A stretch of 64,000 bases of DNA from Methylobacterium sp. GXS13 (lineage in GTDB: Bacteria; Pseudomonadota; Alphaproteobacteria; Rhizobiales; Beijerinckiaceae). Of the stretch, positions 18,054-26,744 are shown piece by piece. Below the pieces are notes generated by a model that was given only the letters and a program-made list of their open reading frames with translations, was not told the DNA's origin and searched no databases. The position numbers were made by a program, and so were the translations under genes. Each line of letters begins with the position of its first letter. Positions within the stretch are counted from its first letter, which is position 1. The stretch is from contig NZ_LKKO01000047.1 in NCBI RefSeq assembly GCF_001455965.1, positions 62,001-126,000 on the forward strand, in the 5' to 3' direction.

Positions 18054-18992
18054 ATGCCCGTCACGACCGGTTGCTCCAGCCGGTCGAGATGGCCCGTGTG
18101 TCATGTTTTCTCGACGTTGCGCGGGAGAAATCGCATTTCCGATCTGCGCGTTCAGGAAAAGCCGCATGCTCCGAAGCTCCGGCCCGAGCGCGTAGCGAAT
18201 CTCGCCCACGCCGCCCTGATCGATGAGTTGGAAACTTGGCCAAAGCCCGGGCTGGTTAGCCCCGTCGACTCCGGCAGCCATCTCGACATGGATGCCGAAA
18301 CCCTGCGTCGCAGCGCAGCGGCGATCCGGCCGTACTTCGCTGACCTCTTCGCCGCTGGCGAACGCGGCGAGGACATGGGTGGGCTCCGCGCCATCGGATT
18401 GAGGGCCGAGGCGGCCATGTTGGCGGCGACGGGCGGCGTCAACGCGCATCGCGGCGCCATCTTCTCGCTGGGTCTGATCTGTGCCGCCGCGGGCGCGGCC
18501 GGACAGTTTCGCGCCTCCGCCGATGCGCGGGCCGAGGCCGTGGGCTGCCTATGGGGCGGTGCCATCGCTCGGGCGCCCACCTCGATGGAGAGCCATGGTG
18601 GTCGAGTGGCGCGCCGCTACGGTGTTGGGGGTGCCCGTGCGGAAGCTGCCGCAGGCTTTCCCACCGTCCGGGCCGTCGGTCTGCCGGCGTTGCGCTTCGG
18701 CCGGGCCCGGGCGCCGGACGATCCCGAGGCCGCACGAGTACACTGCTTCTTCGCGCTGCTGGCCGTCGTCGACGACACGAACCTGCTCCACCGCGGCGGG
18801 GCTGATGGGCTGGATTGGGCGCGGGCTGCGGCGGCCGATTTCCTCAAGGCCGGCGGGATCGCGACGCCGGATTGGCGGGACCGTGCCATCGCAATCCATC
18901 GCGACTTCGTGGCGGCGCGCCTGAGCCCTGGCGGCTGTGCCGACCTGCTCGCCACGACGCTGTTTCTTGAAGCGGTGTCTGACGCCGCCTGA
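18054..18992 (+). CDS. Triphosphoribosyl-dephospho-CoA synthase-like protein (MdcB/CitG family)
   Basis: About 312 residues if started at the ATG at 18054; the frame is open back to 17889 and GTG (18096) or TTG (18117) starts are also possible. The conserved block ALIDELETWPKPGLVSPVD then GSHLDMDAETL, followed by TGGVNAHRGAIFSLGL and DDTNLLHRGG, marks the CitG/MdcB family. Such enzymes make the 2'-(5''-triphosphoribosyl)-3'-dephospho-CoA prosthetic group of citrate lyase or malonate decarboxylase. Neither enzyme is encoded in this window, so the protein may serve another pathway. Ending 18 bases before the DUF3750 gene suggests cotranscription. Confidence 0.75.
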   Translation: MPVTTGCSSRSRWPVCHVFSTLRGRNRISDLRVQEKPHAPKLRPERVANLAHAALIDELETWPKPGLVSPVDSGSHLDMDAETLRRSAAAIRPYFADLFAAGERGEDMGGLRAIGLRAEAAMLAATGGVNAHRGAIFSLGLICAAAGAAGQFRASADARAEAVGCLWGGAIARAPTSMESHGGRVARRYGVGGARAEAAAGFPTVRAVGLPALRFGRARAPDDPEAARVHCFFALLAVVDDTNLLHRGGADGLDWARAAAADFLKAGGIATPDWRDRAIAIHRDFVAARLSPGGCADLLATTLFLEAVSDAA

Positions 18993-19010
18993 TCCGCACC
19001 GTTCGGCCGC

Positions 19011-19808
19011 ATGGGAACCGGCGCGACCGCTTCCTACATCCGGGCCGTCCTCCGTCATGCCCCGGCCAATCTCGTGTCCCTGATCAGGTTCGCGCTTATC
19101 GCGCTCGTCATCCTTTTCCTTGTGCCGATCGCTGTCTCGGCAACCCGGTACTGGCTGCGTGCGGACGGCGACTGGCGCTCAGCCGACCGTTCCAGCGCCG
19201 GCCTCCTTCCGCCGGCCGAGACCAATCCCGGGGCCGTGGTCCGAATCTACTCCGCCCGCACGGTGAGCTGGCGCGGTATCGTCGCGACCCATAGCTGGAT
19301 CGTCATCAAGGGTAGCGGAGAGCGCCGCTACCGCCGCTTCGACTACACGGCCTGGGGCCAGCCGATCTGGATCGACCGCTTCGTTCCGGACGGGCGCTGG
19401 TTCGGGAACGCACCCGAGACCGTGTTCGCCACGGACGGCCCGGAAGCGGAGATGATGCTTCCGCGGATTCGCAAGGCCGTAGCCGAGTACCGCTATGCCC
19501 GCCCCGGGGATTACGTGGTCTGGCCGGGACCGAACTCGAACACGTTCGTCGCTGCCGTGATGGCAGCGGTACCGGAGATGCGGGCCAGCCTCCCGGCCAC
19601 GGCGATCGGCAAGGATTTTCCCTACGATGGACGCTGGATCGGGCGGACGCCCTCGGGCACAGGAATTCGGATCAATCTCGGCGGTTACGTCGGCCTCACG
19701 TTCGCCTGGGTCGAAGGCTTGGAGCTGAACCTGCTCGGCGGTGTCGCCGGGATCGACTTCCGCCGCCCCGGAATCAAGCTGCCTGCGATCGGACGTTTGG
19801 GAATCTGA
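19011..19808 (+). CDS. DUF3750 domain-containing membrane-anchored protein
   Basis: A 265-residue protein with one N-terminal membrane span (about residues 24-45, LIRFALIALVILFLVPIAV). The rest resembles DUF3750: VVRIYSARTVSWRGIVATHS then WIVIKG, WGQPIWIDRFVPDGRWFGN, WPGPNSNTFVAAVM and GGYVGLTFAWVEGLELNLLG. The domain probably faces the periplasm. Its biochemical function is not known. The pattern with conserved His, Asn and Ser-Asn resembles papain-like NlpC-type folds, but that is only an impression. It follows the MdcB-like gene by 18 bases. Confidence 0.8.
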   Translation: MGTGATASYIRAVLRHAPANLVSLIRFALIALVILFLVPIAVSATRYWLRADGDWRSADRSSAGLLPPAETNPGAVVRIYSARTVSWRGIVATHSWIVIKGSGERRYRRFDYTAWGQPIWIDRFVPDGRWFGNAPETVFATDGPEAEMMLPRIRKAVAEYRYARPGDYVVWPGPNSNTFVAAVMAAVPEMRASLPATAIGKDFPYDGRWIGRTPSGTGIRINLGGYVGLTFAWVEGLELNLLGGVAGIDFRRPGIKLPAIGRLGI

Positions 19809-20255
19809 AAGCTTCGGCGAAGATCGTGCTGTCTGTCTGCAACAGCTACTCAGGTGCCTGTCGCACTTGGCCCGGTAGCTGAGCGAAACGCCCGTGAACG
19901 TCATTACCCGCAGAGCGGGTACGATCGATCGGCTTGCCACGCCGACCATGATACGGACGGGCCAAGCGGAGACATCCTCTGCAGCGATCAACGCGAATGC
20001 CAGTGCAGGGCGGCCGTTTCATATCCTTGCCGCCGCCCGACGTCAGCCGGCGACTTGAATTGGGATGATCGGCGCGAACTACAGTCAGTATAAAATGACT
20101 AACCTGCCCACCGCGGACTCAATGGCCGATGTGGCCGTCTATCCGTAAGTGCCCCTGCAGGCTGACTGAGTTATCCCAGACGATCTTGAGAGGCTGCCGA
20201 TATACGGCAGCCGGTATCCCACCACCGGACGCGCGAGCCATCGGGAGACGCGTTC
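19809..20255. other. Intergenic region without recognisable gene
   Basis: A 447-base stretch between the DUF3750 gene and a small hypothetical gene. Short open frames exist but have neither a ribosome site nor protein-like composition. The part at 20080-20180 is AT-richer and may carry the promoter of the downstream small gene. I see no repeat or RNA gene here. Confidence 0.4.
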
Positions 20256-20507
20256 ATGGCACCAGACCCCGATGGGGCTGACACCGCGATGACAGAGAGG
20301 CTTGCGCGTATCTCAGCAGCCCCGGGCCTGTCGGTGTCGGTCTTCTTCGGTCCTGGTTCCGGTTCGCGATCGACCCATGGTTCCGAGGTCGAGGCGGAGT
20401 CCTATCTTCTCAATCTCGTCGAAGCCCATTTGCGGCAGGCGCGCCCCGAAGAGCGCGGCAGCGTCCAGGGGTCGGTCAAAGCACTGCTGCACAGCCAATC
20501 GCGATAG
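20256..20507 (+). CDS. Small hypothetical protein, 83 residues
   Basis: A small open frame with a convincing start: GGGAGA lies 7 bases upstream of the ATG. The product is soluble and not membrane-bound. Its middle is rich in Gly and Ser (FFGPGSGSRSTHGS) and its C-terminal half is helical and charged (EAESYLLNLVEAHLRQ). I do not recognise a family. It is convergent with the DUF2778 gene, which ends 21 bases away. Confidence 0.55.
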   Translation: MAPDPDGADTAMTERLARISAAPGLSVSVFFGPGSGSRSTHGSEVEAESYLLNLVEAHLRQARPEERGSVQGSVKALLHSQSR

Positions 20508-20528
20508 CGAGCCCCGGATCGGTCTGCC

Positions 20529-21626
20529 TCAATTGCCGTTGCGGGCCATGCGGGTGCGCATGGGCGTCTCGGCAAGGCTCGGCAGCGGATCCTGGATGCC
20601 GGCCACGACCACGAGGCGCTGGACTTCGCCGCGCAGGAACGCTTGCAGGAACCGATCGTAGTCGCGGAACGAGACGCAACCGTTCGAATCGCCGCGCGGG
20701 CCGAGCATGAAGGTATGCGCCAGCAGGCCGTCGCGACCGTAGACAGCCTCAGGGCCACCGACCGGTGTCAGGCGGATCGCCCGTACACCGTGGAACAGCT
20801 GCTCCCGCTCCTTGAGGTCGTAGGTGCCGGGCGGCGTCGGGCCGCGCATCCGCACGTTGACGAGGCGCGGCTCGTCGAAACCCTCGCCGAGGCCGGAATG
20901 CGCTTCCAGACGCTCACCGCTCGGCAGCGTCACCACGCGGGCCGCGATGTTGTAGACCGCCGTCCCGGCCGTGGGACGCGCATCCGTGGGGGCAAGCGGC
21001 GGCGAGATGCGGCGCTGCGGCACGAGATCCGCCGGTCGGGTCTCGAGGGAGCCATAGGCGAGCGCGGGGGCGCGCTCGACACCGAACAATTTTTCCAGGA
21101 ACGAGCGGTCGTCCTCCCGGGGCGGGATCGCGACGGGCGAAAGCTCGCGACGCGCGATCCGCCGGTCGGCCCTGCGCGCCGGGTCAGGACCGCGCGTGGA
21201 TCGAAATTCGGGAGGACGCGGAATTGGGAGGGGTACGGTCATCGCCGCACGTGGCGGCTCGGCATTCTGAACCTCAGGGATCGGCGTTGCGTCGGCGATC
21301 GATGGCAGCGACGGCAGCTCGACCTGCGTCCAGGCCCAGCGGGACAAGGGACCGCCGGTGGCATCGCGCCAAGCTTCGGTCGCCGAAGGCTCAGGGTTCG
21401 CCGCCAGGGGGGGGGCCTCGGACCGTGATTCGGCACTCGCGACGTCGCGATCCGGGATGACCAGTGTGGAAGCCGGCGGGCGTCCCGAATGCGGCCAGCC
21501 GCTCCCGAGTGCGGCCAGAGCCACGGCGGCGGTCAGGACGGCCAACGGGGCTGCGCAGGAACGGCGGCCGATCCGGGTGGTGGAGCCGTCCAGGGGCAAG
21601 GTGTCGATAGCCATGCGGGCGCCCAT
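20529..21626 (-). CDS. DUF2778 (Tlde1-like) L,D-transpeptidase-fold periplasmic protein
   Basis: A 365-residue protein. A single membrane span or uncleaved signal is near residues 25-45 (PLAVLTAAVALAALGSGW), followed by a long proline-rich linker of about 150 residues. The C-terminal DUF2778 domain begins near TAVYNIAARVVTLPSGERLE and contains HSGLGEGFDEPRL, MRGPTPPGTYDL and the putative catalytic HTFMLGPRGDSNGCVSF, with His, Ser and Cys spaced as in L,D-transpeptidases. Related Tlde1 domains cut or exchange D-amino acids in peptidoglycan. Housekeeping wall remodelling is more likely than toxicity because no secretion system or immunity gene is nearby. It lies next to an MltB-like transglycosylase. 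Confidence 0.8.
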   Translation of the reverse strand: MGARMAIDTLPLDGSTTRIGRRSCAAPLAVLTAAVALAALGSGWPHSGRPPASTLVIPDRDVASAESRSEAPPLAANPEPSATEAWRDATGGPLSRWAWTQVELPSLPSIADATPIPEVQNAEPPRAAMTVPLPIPRPPEFRSTRGPDPARRADRRIARRELSPVAIPPREDDRSFLEKLFGVERAPALAYGSLETRPADLVPQRRISPPLAPTDARPTAGTAVYNIAARVVTLPSGERLEAHSGLGEGFDEPRLVNVRMRGPTPPGTYDLKEREQLFHGVRAIRLTPVGGPEAVYGRDGLLAHTFMLGPRGDSNGCVSFRDYDRFLQAFLRGEVQRLVVVAGIQDPLPSLAETPMRTRMARNGN

Positions 21627-21850
21627 GCTCTCGTCGCGGAGCGGATGCCTGCCGGATCATCGTCGCCGCGGCTCGGACAAGCCGACAGCGCCTCTCGATG
21701 GGCCGGCCGGCCCCGCTGAGCTGAAACAGCGGGGCCGGGCCGGCTTTTCTGGGGCATCGGCGTGGTCGATCACGGACCGATCAAGACCATTTTGGGGCGG
21801 ATAAAGATTTCGCGCTCCAATTCTGAAGCGCGTCCGCCCGCGAATAGACT

Positions 21851-22645
21851 TCAATCGTTGTCGATCTGCTTGCCCAGCAGGGCAATCGCCTTCTCGTAGA
21901 CCGGTGCGGCGTTCCAACCCTGGATCGCGACGAAGTTCGGCTCGCCGGGCTGGTAGCCGGCTCCGGGGCGCCAGCCATGCGCCTTCAGAAAGTTCGCGGT
22001 CGACGAAAGGGCGGCGCCGACATTGTTCAAGTCGCCGGTGCCGTAGGCGAGCACGTTCTTCGGCAGGAACTGCGTGTGGCCGACTTCCCCGTGAGCCGCG
22101 CCGCGGGTGCTCGGCGAGAGCAGGCCGCGATCGACCAGGGTGAGGGCCGCATAGAGCTGATCCGTAAAGTATTCGGAGCGGCGGCAATCATACGCCAGGG
22201 TCGCCACCGCCGAGAGGGTGTTGACGTTGCCACGGACCGCACCGAAGCCTGTCTCCATGCCCCAGATCGCCAGCAGCGGGCCCGGGGGGACGCCGTAGCG
22301 CTGCTCGATCGACTCGAACAGGGCGGCGTTGGTGCGCTTGAGCTGACGCCCCTTCGCCACGATGGTCGGGCCGCCCCGCTTGGCCAGGAACTGATCCAGC
22401 GACAGCTTGAAGCTGCGCTGGCCGCGATCGGCCGAGATCGTGGCGGTGGAGTAACTCGTGCCTTCGAGGGCGGCCAAGCTCGATGCGCTGGCTTTGCCGC
22501 GCGCCTCCTGCGCGAACTCCCGCTTCCAGGCTTCGAACCCAGCCGCCGTGTTGCCGCATTGCGCGGCCTCCGCCTGCCCGGCCATTCCGGCGAGCCCGGC
22601 CATTGCCGCCACAGCCAGGGTCATACGCCGCATTTGTTCGATCAC
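21851..22645 (-). CDS. Lytic murein transglycosylase, MltB family
   Basis: A 264-residue exported enzyme that would cleave the MurNAc-GlcNAc bond in peptidoglycan. I place the start at a GTG at 22645 because an AAGGAG ribosome site sits 8 bases before it; an ATG 12 bases further on lacks one. The signal peptide (MTLAVAAMAGLAGMAGQAEA) is followed by a Cys-containing mature start. The SLT_2-type motifs are WGMETGFGAVRGN, with the catalytic Glu, and GHTQFLPKNVLAYG. FNLVAI-type final block reads NFVAIQGWNAAPVYEKAIA. It is shorter than E. coli MltB and lacks a lipobox, so it should be soluble in the periplasm. Confidence 0.88.
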   Translation of the reverse strand: MIEQMRRMTLAVAAMAGLAGMAGQAEAAQCGNTAAGFEAWKREFAQEARGKASASSLAALEGTSYSTATISADRGQRSFKLSLDQFLAKRGGPTIVAKGRQLKRTNAALFESIEQRYGVPPGPLLAIWGMETGFGAVRGNVNTLSAVATLAYDCRRSEYFTDQLYAALTLVDRGLLSPSTRGAAHGEVGHTQFLPKNVLAYGTGDLNNVGAALSSTANFLKAHGWRPGAGYQPGEPNFVAIQGWNAAPVYEKAIALLGKQIDND

Positions 22646-23475
22646 GCGAAACACTCCTTCGGCGCAAGGCCGCGCCATGGTCTTCAACCGAGTACCGGGG
22701 AACATCTCGTCGACAACGGGGCGAGATGATGTCGGACAAACCGTCCGCCGGCATTGTGGTATTCGGATCATAACGCAAGCCCGCAGGACCGCTGAGACGT
22801 CCGGGCCTGTGGTTTCTCATCATCGTGAACAAGATGGCTGCTCGCCGGCGATCGGCACCTCCCGAACTGTGGCGGTGCCGATGGCGCCGTTTCCGGATCG
22901 CTGAATCCGCCCGCTGGAACGCTTGCCGCTGAGGTGGATACCGGATCGGCGTCAACGCGCCCGTCCCATCAAGGCGCTGAATGCGAGCTCGATGGCAGCG
23001 CGATCCGGAACCGCCCTCGGCGAGCGTCCGAAGACCTTCGAGCACTCAAGACCGTGTTCGCACGACTTCAAAGCTTTGCCAGCGAAGCGCATGTCGGTAA
23101 AAGACCATTTTGTGATGTCACAACACCGTCAAAAGACAATCATAGTTTTGCCGGCGGAAAGATCGACGCGGTGAAACGGTGTGGTGCCGATGACGTTCCG
23201 CTTAGTTTTGCGCCATTACGGCCGCCGTATCATCTGATCACGGCCTGACGATGTGTTTGAATGCCTCGGCGGATCGTCCGCATCCCGCCCCTGAAAGCGG
23301 CCGCAGCAACCCGTTCGCCGTCGCCGAATCCGCGGCGCTGCGACCGGGCTCCAATCCAGCGTGATCCGAATCCGGGCCTGAGCCCGGCCTTTCCCTCAAA
23401 TCCCGGATCCTTCGGCCCGCGACAAGGCCGGCGGCCGGGTGCCTCAGCCTGACAGCCAGCGAGAGACAGGACCCT
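22646..23475. other. Long intergenic region upstream of pmtA-like gene
   Basis: An 830-base gap between two divergently transcribed genes. Open frames up to about 100 codons occur but read as composition artefacts without ribosome sites. An AT-rich patch at 23090-23160 is the best place for a promoter. I see no tRNA, repeat array or clear inverted repeat. Loss of a gene here is possible but not shown. Confidence 0.4.
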
Positions 23476-24162
23476 ATGGCCCTCGGAACGCACAGCACCG
23501 GTTCGCCGCGAGCGGCGACACTCGGCCCCGACCTCGATCGCGACGGCGTCGCCAAGGCCTATGGCCGGTGGGCGCCCGTCTACGATGTCGTGTTCGGCCC
23601 GGTCTTCGCGCAAGGTAGGACACTGGCGGCGGCCGCGGCCGAGCGGATCGGGGGCCGCGTCCTCGAGGTCGGTGTCGGCACCGGCCTGTCGCTCCCGGCA
23701 TACCGCCGGGCGGCCGCCATCGTCGGCATCGATATCTCGGCACCGATGCTTGAGAAGGCCAGGACCCGCGTCGCCCGGTTGGCCCTGCGCAATGTCGAGC
23801 GACTCGCTGTGATGGATGCCGAGCATCTCGACTTCGCGGATGCCTCCTTCGACGTCGTCGTCGCCCAGTACGTCGTGACCGCGGTGCCGAACCCAGAGGC
23901 GGCTCTCGACGAGTTCGCCCGGGTGCTTCGCCCCGGCGGCGAGATCGTCATCACCACCCGGATCGGGGCCGAGGGCGGCCTGCGCCGCCTAATCGAGCAC
24001 ACGCTGATGCCGATCACCAGCCGCCTTGGCTGGCGGACCGAGTTTTCCTGGGAGCGCTACGCTGCCTGGGCAGCGACTGCGCCGGTGGAAGTCGTCGAGC
24101 GCCGCCCGCTGCCGCCACTCGGCCACTTCTCACTCATTCGTCTGCGCAAGCGCGACGCCTGA
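23476..24162 (+). CDS. pmtA: PmtA-type phosphatidylethanolamine N-methyltransferase
   Basis: A 228-residue class I methyltransferase without membrane spans. The N-terminal VAKAYGRWAPVYDVVFGPVF is typical of the Rhodobacter/Sinorhizobium PmtA group, where it precedes motif I (here RVLEVGVGTGLSLPAY). Further motifs are VGIDISAPMLEKAR, the MDAEHLDFADASFD block and EFARVLRPGGEIVI. PmtA methylates phosphatidylethanolamine three times to phosphatidylcholine at the inner membrane. Ubiquinone/menaquinone methyltransferases of the UbiE type are the main alternative. A phosphatidylserine decarboxylase gene, which would make the substrate, lies 2.6 kb downstream. Confidence 0.8.
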   Translation: MALGTHSTGSPRAATLGPDLDRDGVAKAYGRWAPVYDVVFGPVFAQGRTLAAAAAERIGGRVLEVGVGTGLSLPAYRRAAAIVGIDISAPMLEKARTRVARLALRNVERLAVMDAEHLDFADASFDVVVAQYVVTAVPNPEAALDEFARVLRPGGEIVITTRIGAEGGLRRLIEHTLMPITSRLGWRTEFSWERYAAWAATAPVEVVERRPLPPLGHFSLIRLRKRDA

Positions 24163-24213
24163 TCGCGAAACTCTTCCTACCAGCCCACCCACGATCGATT
24201 GGAGAAGCACGGC

Positions 24214-24825
24214 ATGGCCAGCTTTCTTGAGACGTTGCGCGTCCAGCGCTGGGACGACCACCGCTATTATCACCACAACCGGATCAACCAGAGCCTGCAC
24301 TTCGTCAGTGCGGTGAGCTTCCTGGTCGCCTACGCGATGGCCTTCAAGGATCCCGCGACGGCCGCGCTGATCGGCTGGCTCCTCGCGATGACGAGCCGGC
24401 AATCCGGCCATTTGTTCTTCGAGCCGAAGGGCTACGACCACGTCAACAACGCCACGCACGAGCACAAGGAAGAGATCAAAGTCGGCTACAATCTTCAGCG
24501 CAAGATCGTCCTCTTGGCGATCTGGGCGATCTCGCCGCTGCCGCTCTATTTCGATCCCACCCTGTTCGGCCTGCTCTCACCGCACCAGACGACCGCCGAC
24601 CTGATCCGCAACGTCGGCTGGATCTGGCTGTGGCTGGCCGGGGCGGGCCTGCTGTTCCGCACCGTGCAGCTGTTCTTCGTGCGCGACGTCCAGACCGGCC
24701 TGGTCTGGGCCACCAAGATCCTCACGGACCCGTTCCACGACATCAAGCTCTACCACAAGGCGCCGCTCGCGCTGTTGCAAGGCGAGTTGGTCGAGGAGCA
24801 CGAACCCCACGAGCGCGGCGCCTGA
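24214..24825 (+). CDS. Conserved multi-span membrane protein, possibly Mpo1-like (DUF962)
   Basis: A 203-residue integral membrane protein. The ATG at 24214 has GGAGAA 7 bases upstream; a TTG at 24199 overlaps that site. Hydrophobic spans lie around residues 30-45, 50-65, 95-115 and 130-150. The N-terminal YYHHNRINQSLHFVSAVSF and the middle SGHLFFEPKGYDHVNN have the His-rich pattern of the Mpo1/DUF962 group, which in yeast alpha-oxidises 2-hydroxy fatty acids using iron. This resemblance is by eye and remote. The gene follows pmtA closely in the same direction and is followed by a hairpin, so the two may be an operon. Confidence 0.6.
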   Translation: MASFLETLRVQRWDDHRYYHHNRINQSLHFVSAVSFLVAYAMAFKDPATAALIGWLLAMTSRQSGHLFFEPKGYDHVNNATHEHKEEIKVGYNLQRKIVLLAIWAISPLPLYFDPTLFGLLSPHQTTADLIRNVGWIWLWLAGAGLLFRTVQLFFVRDVQTGLVWATKILTDPFHDIKLYHKAPLALLQGELVEEHEPHERGA

Positions 24826-24838
24826 GCCTGGCGCTCAA

Positions 24839-24863
24839 CCCGGCATCGCACAGCGATGCCGGG
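24839..24863 (+). terminator. Hairpin after the Mpo1-like gene
   Basis: An 11-bp perfect stem (24839-24849 with 24853-24863) and a 3-base loop lie 14 bases after the stop codon at 24825. There is no T-run after it, so it is either a weak intrinsic terminator or an mRNA 3'-end stabiliser. The opposite gene ends at 25021, consistent with a convergent boundary. Confidence 0.5.
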
Positions 24864-25020
24864 GAAATCCAAGTTCGAACGGGTCGTCGAATATTTGCAG
24901 ATATAGGTAAAAGCCCTGCAAATTTAACGCCGATCCTCTGACCCTGCCAAATAAAAACTTGGTTTTGCTTGATCACGGGCTGGTGTGGCAGGACCCGTGG
25001 TCACGGAGCCGGTCGCTGGA

Positions 25021-26712
25021 TCAGGCTTGGTCCGGCGCTCGGAGGCCGAGGCGAGCGCCCAGCTTGCCGAGCCGGATGGCTGCCACCTCGCGCAGGATCG
25101 TTCGCCGGATCGCTTTGTCGGTCGGCGCGCCGCACTCCCACCAGCCATCCGCCCGCATGGCATTCGCCGCCGCCACGAACCGCGTGGCGACGGCCTCGAA
25201 GGCCACGTCATCATAGGCGAGGCTGAAGATCATCCGACCGGTCCCGACCCAGGACAAGGCAAGCCCTTCGGCGCGCAGGTAGAATTGCAGCATCCAATTG
25301 TAGCGCGACGGCCGCGTGTAGAGCACCGTCCAGACCGTGGACATGTTGGCCACCCGCACCGGCAGTTCGGCCTCCGCCAACAGTGCGTTCAGCCGCGCGG
25401 CCCGGGCATCCCAGATCGTATCGAGGTCGCGGTATTGGGCGGCCACCTCCGGCGTCTCCAGCCGGTCGAGGAACGCGCTCATGGCGCCCATCACGTAAGG
25501 ATGTGCGTTGAAGGTCCCTCGGGCGAAGCAGATATCCACCGGTCGGTCGTCACGGAACCGCCGCATCAGGTCGGCGCGCCCGCAGATCACGCCTACCGGC
25601 AAGCCGCCTCCCAGCGTCTTGCCGTAAGTCACCATGTCGGCGCGCACGCCGAAATAGTCCTGCGCGCCGCCTCGGGCCAAGCGGAAGCCGAGGAAGACCT
25701 CGTCGAAAATCAGCACGATGCCGTTGGCCGTGCAGACCGCGCGCAGGTCCTTGAGCCATTTGGTATAGGCGGTGCGATCGAAGCCGGCCTTGCGTGCACT
25801 GTCGACCATGGCGGAATCGGACGGCGCGCCGGCATTCGGGTGCATGGCCTGGAGCGGATTGACCAACACACAGGCCACGTCCCGGCGGCTGGCCAGCACG
25901 CGCAGCGTCCGCTCGGACATGTCGGCCAGGGTGAGGGTGTCGCGGGTCGGCACCGGATTGCCGATTCCCGGCTGCACCTCGCCCCACCAGCCATGATAGG
26001 CGCCGCAGAATCGCACGATCCGGCGCCGTCCGGTGTGGTAGCGGGCAAGGCGCACCGCCTGCATCACCGCCTCGGTCCCGGACATGTGGAACGAGACCTC
26101 GTCGAGGCCCGACAGCGCCTTGAGCCGTGCAACATTGCCCGTGACCACCGGGTGCAGCGGCCCCAATACCGGCCCGAGGGCGGCGACCTTCGCGGCCCCC
26201 TCGTCCAGGCAAGCGCGATAGAAGTCCACGCCGAACAGATTGACCCCGTAGGACCCGGCCAGGTCGTAAAAGACATTGCCGTCGAGATCGGTGAGGGTCA
26301 CGCCCGCGGCGGCCGAAGCGAAAGCGCCGGAGCCGAGATGCGTCCGCACGTGTCGGGCATACTGGAACGGCACCCGATACAAACCGGTGAATTGCAGGTC
26401 CGAGAGTCCGTCTCGGATCGCGTCGGTCTCGGCCCGGGTCCGGGGGAATCGCGTCCGGTACAGTTCGCTCAGCCGGGCGAAGCCGTTCTCCCGCCGCAGC
26501 GCGACCGTCTCGTCCGGATCGTCGGAGCGGAAGAAGGCGCGCTCGGAATAGGCGTAATGCGGGATGAGCCCGGCGACGCGCCGAGCCATCCGGGCGTGGC
26601 CGGTCAAGGACGGATGCTTGGCCCGAGACAATTGAAGGCGCTGTGCAGCCTTCGGCAGGGCAACCAAAGCGGCTGCGGCGGTGGCGGACAGGGTGGCGAG
26701 GAGTGCGGACAT
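25021..26712 (-). CDS. Class III (HemL-like) aminotransferase with N-terminal extension
   Basis: A 563-residue PLP enzyme. The catalytic region resembles glutamate-1-semialdehyde aminomutase and related class III aminotransferases: VTLTDLDGNVFYDLAGSYG, SFHMSGTEAVMQAVRLAR, FCGAYHGWWG, IVLIFDEVFLGFR and TYGKTLGGGLPVGVICG, whose Lys should bind PLP. About 130 extra residues precede the domain, beginning with a weakly hydrophobic stretch, and the C-terminus is also extended. True HemL is about 430 residues, so a housekeeping haem role is unlikely. It is divergent from a phosphatidylserine decarboxylase gene 32 bases away, so a lipid or amine substrate is conceivable. The first residues may be overcalled; an ATG at 26589 is an alternative. 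Confidence 0.78.
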   Translation of the reverse strand: MSALLATLSATAAAALVALPKAAQRLQLSRAKHPSLTGHARMARRVAGLIPHYAYSERAFFRSDDPDETVALRRENGFARLSELYRTRFPRTRAETDAIRDGLSDLQFTGLYRVPFQYARHVRTHLGSGAFASAAAGVTLTDLDGNVFYDLAGSYGVNLFGVDFYRACLDEGAAKVAALGPVLGPLHPVVTGNVARLKALSGLDEVSFHMSGTEAVMQAVRLARYHTGRRRIVRFCGAYHGWWGEVQPGIGNPVPTRDTLTLADMSERTLRVLASRRDVACVLVNPLQAMHPNAGAPSDSAMVDSARKAGFDRTAYTKWLKDLRAVCTANGIVLIFDEVFLGFRLARGGAQDYFGVRADMVTYGKTLGGGLPVGVICGRADLMRRFRDDRPVDICFARGTFNAHPYVMGAMSAFLDRLETPEVAAQYRDLDTIWDARAARLNALLAEAELPVRVANMSTVWTVLYTRPSRYNWMLQFYLRAEGLALSWVGTGRMIFSLAYDDVAFEAVATRFVAAANAMRADGWWECGAPTDKAIRRTILREVAAIRLGKLGARLGLRAPDQA

Positions 26713-26744
26713 CGCCCCACGCCGTATCGAAGGTGGTTCACGGC

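Noticed and set aside
22934-23248. A 104-codon forward frame in the long gap before pmtA
   Set aside because: It lacks a ribosome site and protein-like composition and overlaps the likely promoter region of pmtA.
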